Shown here: positions 8,396 to 14,805 of the stretch, piece by piece
How the letters are laid out: every line of letters starts with the position of its first letter
Numbering within the stretch: the stretch's first letter is position 1
Source: Myxococcota bacterium
Lineage (GTDB): Bacteria > Myxococcota_A > UBA796 > UBA2385
Direction: 5' to 3'
Length of the DNA: 48,482 nucleotides
Assembly (NCBI GenBank): GCA_023150805.1
Contig: JAKLKF010000023.1
Location: 1 to 48,482 of the forward strand
The notes under the pieces: generated by a model
Databases searched by the model: none
Told to the model about the DNA's origin: nothing
What the model saw: the letters and a program-made list of their open reading frames with translations, nothing else
Program-made: the position numbers and the translations under genes

Positions 8396-8524
8396 CGTGG
8401 CGCCGGCCAGGCCCAGGTAGAGGGCCAGCGCCAGCAGCAGAGAGGCGGGGAATCGGCGGCCGGGGAGCAGCAGCGGGAGCGCCGGGGTGGGGACGGACCG
8501 TGACAGGCGCGACGAGCGGGAGAC

Positions 8525-8552
8525 TCGCCAACGCCCGGAGCGGGTCTATACT
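8525..8552 (+). promoter_or_regulatory. Probable promoter for the 55-aa gene
   Basis: TATACT (8547-8552) matches the -10 consensus at five of six positions. TCGCCA (8525-8530) is a possible weak -35 with 16 bp between. It lies about 60 bp upstream of the GTG at 8613. The same DNA is inside the possible N-terminal extension of the divergent glycosyltransferase-like gene. Confidence 0.4.
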
Positions 8553-8612
8553 GGTCGAGAGGTCTCCGCGCCGCGGGGGCCGGCCCCCCCCTCCCACCGT
8601 CGAGGAGCCTCC

Positions 8613-8780
8613 GTGACCAGGCGCGATCAGGACGAGCGCGAGGGTCTCCCCGAGTGGGCCGACCGCCTCCGGGAGTGGCTGGAGGACCTGCTGCCGTCGC
8701 AGGAGCCGGCGCCGGTCCCGGTGCCCGTGCGCCCCGCGCCTCGCCCGGCCGCTCCCGCCCGTCGCCGCCGCCGTCGCTGA
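8613..8780 (+). CDS. 55-aa acidic-helix / Pro-rich / Arg-tail protein
   Basis: A 55-residue small protein with three zones: a charged amphipathic N-terminal helix (LPEWADRLREWLEDLL), a Pro/Val/Ala-rich linker (PAPVPVPVRPAPRPAAPA) and a C-terminus of six arginines. The GTG at 8613 has a GAGGAG ribosome-binding site 6 nt upstream, and a TATACT -10 box precedes it. A longer frame upstream exists but runs through the promoter. No family recognised. The Arg tail could bind nucleic acid or acidic lipid headgroups, but that is a guess. It sits between two envelope-polysaccharide-type genes. Confidence 0.5.
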   Translation: MTRRDQDEREGLPEWADRLREWLEDLLPSQEPAPVPVPVRPAPRPAAPARRRRRR

Positions 8781-8872
8781 TCGGGCGACGGCCCGGTCGC
8801 GCGCCGCGCCCGGTGCGGCCTGCTCGTCGGGGATGGTCAGGCGGCATCCGGGCGGCTTAGAGCGGCTCGGCC

Positions 8873-8878
8873 TATGCT
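8873..8878 (+). promoter_or_regulatory. -10-like box before the Wzy/WaaL-type gene
   Basis: TATGCT fits the TANNNT -10 pattern and lies 21 nt before the GTG at 8900. It would give a leader of about 15-25 nt. No convincing -35 was found 16-18 bp upstream. Confidence 0.3.
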
Positions 8879-8899
8879 GGGCCCGACCTGGGCAGCCGG

Positions 8900-10381
8900 G
8901 TGGTGGAGCGCATGGTCGAGACCCTGCAGCGCTGGACGAAGTGGATGGGCGGCCCCGTGTGGCTGCCGCTCATCCTGGCGCTCGAGGTGGGGCTGGTGGC
9001 CAGCCTGGCCATCGACCCGCGCATCACGCTGGGCCTGGTGGGCGCCATCGCCATGGCGGTCGCCGTCATGGAGCGGCCGCTGCTCGGCGTGCTGGCCCTC
9101 ATCTTCGCCCGCCTGCTGTCCACGGGCGCGACCATCTTCTTCCGCATCGGGCGGATGGGCATCGGCCCCTTCGAGCCGGCCCTGTTCCTGTGCCTGGCGG
9201 CCATCGTCTTCTACGCGGTCTTCCACCGCACCCGGATCTGGTCCGCCTTCCCCTGGCGCACCCCCTTCCTGGCCATGACGGGCTGGATCGGGCTGTCGGG
9301 CCTGTGGAGCGTGTCGGTCTCCGAGACCATCGGTGAGCTGATCCCCCTGGGCCTGGTCTTCGCCAACGCGCTGGTCATCCTGACCTTCGTGCGCGACTGG
9401 CGCGACTTCCGCTGGGTGCTCTACACCTGGATCCTCACCTGCGTCTTCATCGGCGGGCTGTCGCTGGTCGCCGACAAGCTCTCCTTCCTGCAGGCCGCCT
9501 CCTTCAAGGCGGCCGAGGGCGGCGGACGCTCGACCGGGCTGGGCCAGCAGCCCAACTGGTACGCGATGAACCTCATGTTCATCATCCCCACCACCTTCGG
9601 CCTGGCCCTGGTCGAGCGCAGCAAGTGGCTGCGCCTGGGGCTCATCGGGTCGGGGGCCTGGATCTTCTACAGCATGCTGGGCTCGGGGTCGCGCGGCGGC
9701 GCCTACGCGACCTTGATCGGCGGCTTCCTGGTCGCCCTGGCCCACCCCGGCTTCCGCAAGTGGTTCCTGCGCATCGCCGCGGGCACGGCCGTGGTGGGCT
9801 TCGCCATCGTCGCCGCCAACTTCTCGGGCGCCGCCGCGCTGTCGCGCGTCACCAGCAACGGCCTCTCGCTCAACCAGAGCTACCGGCAGTGGAACTGGGA
9901 GGTCTGCTGGAAGATGTTCCAGGACACCTGGGGCCTGGGCATCGGCGCCGGCGGCTACGAGGACCTGCTGCCCAGCTACAACTACTTCGTCTCCGAGAGC
10001 CTCTACGACTACCCCCACGGCATCTTCTGGGAGTTCCTGGCCCACTACGGTGTCGTCGGCCTCTTTCTCCTGGGCTGGCTCATCGTGGCCATCATGCTGA
10101 TGGCCCGGGAGATCGTCCGGCTCACCCGGGGCACGGTGGCGGAGGTGATCGCCTGGACCATGCCGGCGGCGATGCTCGGCTACTTCGCCTGGTCCTTCGT
10201 CGAGTTCACCATCACCGAGAAGCCCTTCTGGGAGTTCCTGGCGGTCTACACCGCGCTCTACCTGATCGCCCGGCGCGCGGCGGCGGGGGGCACGCCGATC
10301 CCCGCGTGGACCGACCGGCCGGTGCTGCCCTGGGGCAAGAAGAAGAGCCCCCCCGAGCCCTCGGCCGCGGGGCAGGGGTGA
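8900..10381 (+). CDS. O-antigen ligase/polymerase-like membrane protein
   Basis: A 493-residue inner-membrane protein with around ten hydrophobic segments and the Wzy_C/O-antigen ligase layout. The large periplasmic loop lies between about residues 300 and 375 (SNGLSLNQSYRQWNWEVCW through GLGIGAGGYEDLLPSYN). The G-x-G-x-GG/E pattern with an upstream Arg-containing stretch (LGSGSRGG) is typical of enzymes that join or polymerise lipid-linked glycans. It may act in O-antigen, exopolysaccharide or spore-coat polymer assembly; which one cannot be told. Starts at GTG 8900 or ATG 8912 are both possible; GGTGGAG lies just before the ATG. The stop overlaps the next gene's GTG (GTGA), so the two are coupled. 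Confidence 0.75.
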   Translation: MVERMVETLQRWTKWMGGPVWLPLILALEVGLVASLAIDPRITLGLVGAIAMAVAVMERPLLGVLALIFARLLSTGATIFFRIGRMGIGPFEPALFLCLAAIVFYAVFHRTRIWSAFPWRTPFLAMTGWIGLSGLWSVSVSETIGELIPLGLVFANALVILTFVRDWRDFRWVLYTWILTCVFIGGLSLVADKLSFLQAASFKAAEGGGRSTGLGQQPNWYAMNLMFIIPTTFGLALVERSKWLRLGLIGSGAWIFYSMLGSGSRGGAYATLIGGFLVALAHPGFRKWFLRIAAGTAVVGFAIVAANFSGAAALSRVTSNGLSLNQSYRQWNWEVCWKMFQDTWGLGIGAGGYEDLLPSYNYFVSESLYDYPHGIFWEFLAHYGVVGLFLLGWLIVAIMLMAREIVRLTRGTVAEVIAWTMPAAMLGYFAWSFVEFTITEKPFWEFLAVYTALYLIARRAAAGGTPIPAWTDRPVLPWGKKKSPPEPSAAGQG

Positions 10382-11463
10382 GGCTGGAGACCTGGGTCGA
10401 GCTGGCGGTCCTGGGCCTGGCGGTCTGGGCGACCGTGCTGTCGATCCCGCGCCCGCCCCGCCTGCACTGGGAGCGGTTGTTCAAGGTCGGCCTGTCGGCG
10501 CTGCTCGCCGGCGAGGTCGAGCGGGAGCTCGGAGCTGGCGCCCCTGCGCGGCAGGCCTGGCAGGACCGGGTGCTCGGGGTCGTGCCCTGGAGCCCCCTGG
10601 GCCGCGACGCGGTGGGCAAGCTGGCCGATCCCCGGGTCGAGGACGTCGCCGTCCCGGCGCTGGAGGGCGAGCGCGCCCTGGTCGAGGCCCTGGCGCGCCT
10701 GCCGGACACCGCCGCGCGCTTCCGGCGTTTGTACGTGGAGGACGCCCACGCGATCGACGAGCTGCTGGGCGATCCGGCCCGGCTGGGGCCCGACCACGAC
10801 CCCGCCCGCATCCTGGGGCCAGGTGCGGGCTGGGACCAGGTCGCGGCCTGGGACCCTGCGCTCCAGGCGGTGCTGGCCCGGCGCCTGGCCGACGTGGTCT
10901 TCGTGCTGGACGGCGTCGCGGAGCCCGTGGGTGCCGCGCTGGCCGAGGCGGTGCCCGGCCTGCGCGTGGTGGCCGTGCCCCCCGCCGGCCCGGATCCTGC
11001 CGGCGCCGCCGCCGTCGAGGCGCTCTTCGCCCCCGTCGAGGCGGCGCTCTCCCGCGACAGCGACCGGGTCGTGCTGATCGCCGCTGGCGGCGCCGTCCTG
11101 CGCACCCTGGCCGCCCTGGTCGAAGGCGGCGGCCTGCGCGACCGCTGCCTCGCCGTGCTGACCCTGGGCGCCGCGCTGGGCGACGAGCCGGCCCGCGCCT
11201 GGCTGGCCTCGCACTTCGACAACGAGCGCCTCGACACCGAGCTGCGCCGCTCGGTCCCCTACCTGTGCGTGGTCGACGTCGACCCCGCCGATCCCCTCGC
11301 GCGCGACTGGGCCGACCAGCGCCTGCCCTCGCCCCCGCCGCTGCCCAGCGGCCGCGCCGCCGTCGACGTCGTCGACCTCGGCCCCCTCCACCTCTCCGCC
11401 CTGCCCCCTCGGGTGCTCGCGCGCGGCGTCCTGCTCCTGCTGGCGCTGCGCCTGGCCGCCTGA
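10378..11463 (+). CDS. Unknown protein coupled to the O-antigen ligase-like gene
   Basis: A 361-residue protein starting at GTG 10378, which overlaps the upstream stop as GTGA. An N-terminal hydrophobic segment (VELAVLGLAVWATVL) probably anchors it, and a second hydrophobic stretch ends the protein (VLARGVLLLLALRLAA). Between them is an alpha/beta-like domain with Rossmann-type strands (ADVVFVLDG, LRVVAVPPAG, DRVVLIAAGGAVLRTLAAL, RCLAVLTLGAALGD, YLCVVDVDP). It recalls the strand order of alpha/beta hydrolases, but a GxSxG nucleophile elbow is missing (AAGGAV in its place). Function unknown; coupling suggests a role with the polysaccharide membrane enzyme. Confidence 0.65.
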   Translation: MRLETWVELAVLGLAVWATVLSIPRPPRLHWERLFKVGLSALLAGEVERELGAGAPARQAWQDRVLGVVPWSPLGRDAVGKLADPRVEDVAVPALEGERALVEALARLPDTAARFRRLYVEDAHAIDELLGDPARLGPDHDPARILGPGAGWDQVAAWDPALQAVLARRLADVVFVLDGVAEPVGAALAEAVPGLRVVAVPPAGPDPAGAAAVEALFAPVEAALSRDSDRVVLIAAGGAVLRTLAALVEGGGLRDRCLAVLTLGAALGDEPARAWLASHFDNERLDTELRRSVPYLCVVDVDPADPLARDWADQRLPSPPPLPSGRAAVDVVDLGPLHLSALPPRVLARGVLLLLALRLAA

Positions 11464-11494
11464 GCCCGCCCGCCCCTCCCGCCCCGGGCCCTCC

Positions 11495-12739
11495 ATGAAC
11501 GTCGTCTTCTACGGCCTCGTGCTGATCGCCGTCCTCTCCGCCGTCGCCTTCGGCACCCCCGGCGAGGTGGGCCAGGCCGCGCTGGACAGCGCCAAGGGCG
11601 CCGTCGAGCTGGCGCTCGGCCTGGTCGGCTACATCGCGCTGTTCCTGGGCCTGATGAAGGTGGTCGAGGAGGCCGGTGGCCTGAAGTTCATGGCCCGCCT
11701 GATCCGCCCGGTGCTGGTCCTGCTCTTCCCCGACGTGCCACCCGACCACCCCGCCATGGGCGCCATGGTCATGAACATGGCGGCCAACGCGCTGGGCCTG
11801 GGCAACGCCGCCACGCCCTTCGGGCTGAAGGCGATGAAGGAGCTGGACGCGCTCAACGCCGAGAAGGGCACGGCGACCAACGCCATGGTGCTCTTCCTGG
11901 CGATCAACACGAGCGGCCTGGCCCTGCTGCCCACCGGGATCATCGGCCTGCGCGCGCTGCACGGCTCGACCGACCCGGCCGCCATCTTCCCGACGACGCT
12001 GCTGGCCACCAGCCTGTCCACCGGGACCGGCGTGCTCGTCGCCATCCTGCTCAGCCGCCTGCCCTTCTTCCGCCCCTCCGCCGCGCAGCAAGAGGCCGAC
12101 GCCCAGGTCCGCGCCGCGCGCAAGGTCGACTGGGCCACGCTGCTGCCCGACCTGGGGCTGCTGGCCCTCTTCGCCGCCAGCCTGGTGGGCCTGGTCGCCG
12201 TCGTCTACGTACTGGGCGAGGCCGCGAGCGCCTGGATCCTACCGGGGCTCATCCTGCTGATGCTGACGGTCGGTGTCCTCCGTCGGGTCAAGGTCTACGA
12301 GGTCTTCGTCGCCGGCGCCCGGGAGGGCTTCACCCTGGCCACGACCATCATCCCCTACCTGGTGGCGATCCTGGCCAGCGTCGGCATGCTGCGCAAGAGC
12401 GGCGGCCTGGAGGTCATCACCGGCTTCCTGGGCCGCTTCACCGAGCCCCTGGGCCTGCCGGCCGAGGTGCTGCCGCTGGCCATGCTGCGCCCCCTGTCCG
12501 GCAGCGGCGCCTTCGGGCTGACGACCGAGCTGGTCAAGACCCACGGTCCCGACAGCTACATCGGCAACCTGGCCAGCACGATGAACGGCTCCACCGAGAC
12601 CACCTTCTACGTGCTGGCCGTCTACTTCGGCAGCGTCGGCGTGAACCGCTTCCGCCACGCCGTGCCCGCCGGCCTGGCCGCCGACCTGATGGGCGTCGTC
12701 GGCAGCGTCCTGGCCGTCCGCCTGCTGCTGGGGGGCTGA
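11495..12739 (+). CDS. SpmA-SpmB-type fused nucleoside-recognition (Gate) protein
   Basis: A 414-residue polytopic membrane protein made of two Gate/nucleoside-recognition domains. The N-terminal half carries the SpmA signature (NMAANALGLGNAATPFGLK, about residues 93-111). The C-terminal half carries the SpmB signature (LRPLSGSGAFGLTTELV and LASTMNGSTETTFYVLAVYF). In Bacillus these are two genes for spore core dehydration; in Gram-negative bacteria one fused gene is common and its role is unclear, perhaps solute movement. ATG at 11495. Its last 501 bp are overlapped antisense by the reading frame of the convergent bPH2 gene. Confidence 0.85.
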   Translation: MNVVFYGLVLIAVLSAVAFGTPGEVGQAALDSAKGAVELALGLVGYIALFLGLMKVVEEAGGLKFMARLIRPVLVLLFPDVPPDHPAMGAMVMNMAANALGLGNAATPFGLKAMKELDALNAEKGTATNAMVLFLAINTSGLALLPTGIIGLRALHGSTDPAAIFPTTLLATSLSTGTGVLVAILLSRLPFFRPSAAQQEADAQVRAARKVDWATLLPDLGLLALFAASLVGLVAVVYVLGEAASAWILPGLILLMLTVGVLRRVKVYEVFVAGAREGFTLATTIIPYLVAILASVGMLRKSGGLEVITGFLGRFTEPLGLPAEVLPLAMLRPLSGSGAFGLTTELVKTHGPDSYIGNLASTMNGSTETTFYVLAVYFGSVGVNRFRHAVPAGLAADLMGVVGSVLAVRLLLGG

Positions 12740-14236
12740 GCGCCCGGCGGCGGACAGGGCCTGGAGCACCGCCAGCGCCCGGTCGCGGTCGATGTCGGGC
12801 AGGTCCACGTCGCTGCCGGCGGCGCGCACGACGACCGTCGCCAGCCCGGCCCAGCGCATCAGGGGCGACTGGCCGACGTGCACGCTCTGCACCTTGTCGC
12901 GGGCGACGATCCAGGTGCGGCGCACGAAGAAGCCCCGGCGGCTGACGATGCTGGTCGGGGTCACCAGCCAGCCCTGGCGCTTCCAGTCCAGCCAGGCCAC
13001 CAGCAGGGCCAGGGGAGGCGCCAGGGGCAGCGCCAGCAGGCCCCAGGGGAAGAACAGGACCGAGACGCCGCCGGCCACCACCAGGCCCAGCAGGCTGCGG
13101 CGGCCGGCGTCCCGCAGCAGCGCGCGCCGAGCCGGCGGCAGCAGGGGCGCGCTCCAGGGGTCCAGGTCCAGCCCGGGGATCGCCTGCCGGGCCAGGGCGC
13201 CCAGCTCGGCGCGCTCCACCATCGGGACCACGCCCTCGGCCTGGCGGACCTGCCCCTCGGTCACCCCCAGGGCCGCCGTCTCCACCATCAGCGTGCCGTA
13301 GCCCATCGCCCGGCGCAGCAGCGGCTCGTCCGCCCGCACGATCTGCACCTTGCGCAGGGGGATCTCGACCCGGCGCCGCGTCGTCAGCCCCTCCTCGCAG
13401 ACCAGGCGGTCGCCGGCCAGCAGCAGGCGGTAGCGGAAGTGCGCCAGGACGGCCTGGCCTGCCGAGAAGAGGAAGCTGGCGGCGAAGGCCAGGAGCACCA
13501 CCGCCAGCAGGGCGTTGGGGCCCATCCGGGCCGCCAGGTCCTGGGCCTCCTGCGGGTCGGAGAGCTCGACCACCTGGTAGAAGACGGCCGAGAGCAGGGC
13601 GGCGGTGCCCATCGTGCGCCGGGTGAGGCCGTAGGCCAGCAGCTCCAGGGCGGAGAGGGTGACCAGGGGGCGCTCGTCGACGACCGGCGGCGCAGCGCCG
13701 TCCGCGAGGGGACCCGCCGCCGGCGCCGCCTCGAGCTGGCCGTGGCGCAGGGCGTCCCGCAGCCGCCCGGCCTCGGCCTTGTCCAGCGCCGAGAGCAGGC
13801 CCTCGGTGCCCGCGTCCCCGGCGGTCTCGACGCGCAGCTCCACCAGCCCCGAGGCCCGGTGGAACAGGTTCTGCACCATCTCGACGTTCTGGATCCGCTT
13901 GGGGTCGATGCTGCGGGCCTGGCGGTGCAGCAGGCCGCTCTTGAGCTCCAGCCGGCCCTGGTGCAGGCGGTAGCGCAGGGTCAGGAAGTGGGTGACCGTG
14001 CGCGCCAGCGTCAGGCCGAAGAAGAGCAGGATGATGCTCAGGTCGGCGGCGCGCAGGCCCAGGTCCCCGCCGCCGAGCAGGATCGCCACGAACAGCGGCC
14101 AGGCCCCGCGCGCGGTCCGCCAGGCCTGGGGCAGCAGGTTCACCGCCAGGCTGGCCGGGTGCAGCGAGCGCCATGGCGTCTGGGCTGCCTCACCCTCGGC
14201 CGGCGCCGGCGCGCCCTCGGTCGGCTCAGACCCCAT
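12239..14236 (-). CDS. YdbT-type membrane protein with three bPH2 domains and long antisense-encoded tail
   Basis: A 665-residue frame. Residues 1-499 are a YdbT-like membrane protein with paired hydrophobic helices and three bacterial PH (bPH2) domains: TLRYRLHQGRLELKSGLLHR, FRYRLLLAGDRLVCEEGL and WLVTPTSIVSRRGFFVRRTW. The family end is expected near residue 499 (LAVLQALSAAGR), but no stop follows. The frame continues for 166 residues, rich in Gln, Ala, His and Asp, opposite the C-terminus of spmAB. The tail looks like antisense composition rather than a domain. Its ATG overlaps the YdbS-like stop by 11 nt. The Bacillus YdbS/YdbT pair is linked to bacteriocin resistance; the function here is unknown. 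Confidence 0.75.
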   Translation of the reverse strand: MGSEPTEGAPAPAEGEAAQTPWRSLHPASLAVNLLPQAWRTARGAWPLFVAILLGGGDLGLRAADLSIILLFFGLTLARTVTHFLTLRYRLHQGRLELKSGLLHRQARSIDPKRIQNVEMVQNLFHRASGLVELRVETAGDAGTEGLLSALDKAEAGRLRDALRHGQLEAAPAAGPLADGAAPPVVDERPLVTLSALELLAYGLTRRTMGTAALLSAVFYQVVELSDPQEAQDLAARMGPNALLAVVLLAFAASFLFSAGQAVLAHFRYRLLLAGDRLVCEEGLTTRRRVEIPLRKVQIVRADEPLLRRAMGYGTLMVETAALGVTEGQVRQAEGVVPMVERAELGALARQAIPGLDLDPWSAPLLPPARRALLRDAGRRSLLGLVVAGGVSVLFFPWGLLALPLAPPLALLVAWLDWKRQGWLVTPTSIVSRRGFFVRRTWIVARDKVQSVHVGQSPLMRWAGLATVVVRAAGSDVDLPDIDRDRALAVLQALSAAGRSAPQQQADGQDAADDAHQVGGQAGGHGVAEAVHADAAEVDGQHVEGGLGGAVHRAGQVADVAVGTVGLDQLGRQPEGAAAGQGAQHGQRQHLGRQAQGLGEAAQEAGDDLQAAALAQHADAGQDRHQVGDDGRGQGEALPGAGDEDLVDLDPTEDTDRQHQQDEPR

Positions 14237-14741
14237 CGTCGCCGCCGCGGCGGGACAGCAGGTCGCGCAGCCGCTCGGCCTCCTCCTGGGCCAGGCCGGG
14301 CACGCTGCCGTCGGCGCTCATGCCGGCCGCCGTGTAGACCGACAGCCGCGACAGGCCCAGCCACCGCTCCATCGGGCCCTGGCGCGTGTCGACGTGCTGG
14401 ATGCGGTTGTGCGGCACGCAGGACCAGCGCCGGAACAACACCCCGCTCTGCACCAGCAGGTCGTGCTCGCGCACGCTGTACCGGAAGTGCTGGTACATCA
14501 GCGTCGGCCAGAGCATCGCCATCACCAGGCGCCAGGCGACCAGCAGCCCGCCGGCGACGATGCCCACCCACGAGGGCGCCACCATCCCCACCCCCACGGC
14601 CAGCGCCACCGCCATCGGCAGCCCCACCAGGCCCAGGCTCACCAGGCGCTGCAGGCGCCAGAGGGTGACGACGCGCTCGTCGAGGGCGCGCTCGGCCGAG
14701 GGCAGCGCGCCGGGAGAGGAGAAGGGGATGAGGTCCGCCAT
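14226..14741 (-). CDS. YdbS-type bPH2 domain membrane protein
   Basis: A 171-residue protein with two adjacent hydrophobic segments (VSLGLVGLPMAVALAVGVGM and WVGIVAGGLLVAWRLVMAML), followed by one bPH2 domain: FRYSVREHDLLVQSGVLFRR, then WSCVPHNRIQHVDTRQGPMER and LSRLSVYTAAG. This is the standard YdbS architecture. It is the first gene of a two-gene unit with the larger YdbT-like protein (11-nt overlap), and the two probably form a complex in the cytoplasmic membrane. ATG at 14741. It is divergent from the SulP gene with a 64-bp gap. Confidence 0.8.
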   Translation of the reverse strand: MADLIPFSSPGALPSAERALDERVVTLWRLQRLVSLGLVGLPMAVALAVGVGMVAPSWVGIVAGGLLVAWRLVMAMLWPTLMYQHFRYSVREHDLLVQSGVLFRRWSCVPHNRIQHVDTRQGPMERWLGLSRLSVYTAAGMSADGSVPGLAQEEAERLRDLLSRRGGDDGV

Positions 14742-14783
14742 GGCGCCCAGCTAACCGACCCGGTGCCGGCTCCCCGCCGCTGC

Positions 14784-14800
14784 TACCTTCGGCCTGGGAG
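14784..14800 (+). promoter_or_regulatory. -10 box and Shine-Dalgarno ahead of a CTG start
   Basis: TACCTT (14784-14789, TANNNT pattern) would place the transcript start near 14796. GGGAG (14796-14800) lies 5 nt before a CTG at 14806 that is in frame with the SulP gene. The spacing is right for a ribosome-binding site serving that CTG, which supports a non-canonical start. No clear -35 was seen. Confidence 0.4.
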
Positions 14801-14805
14801 TCGCC

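Noticed and set aside
6821..8503. 560-aa Gln/Gly-rich plus-strand frame
   Set aside because: Antisense of the membrane glycosyltransferase-like gene; its Gln-rich composition is what antisense of Leu codons gives.
8487..8612. Upstream extension of the 55-aa gene
   Set aside because: The extension runs through the TATACT promoter box and the start lacks a ribosome-binding site, while GTG 8613 has a good one.
13992..14800. N-terminal part of an 893-aa plus-strand frame reaching into the SulP region
   Set aside because: It is antisense to the bPH2 pair and then out of frame with SulP; no domain can be seen.
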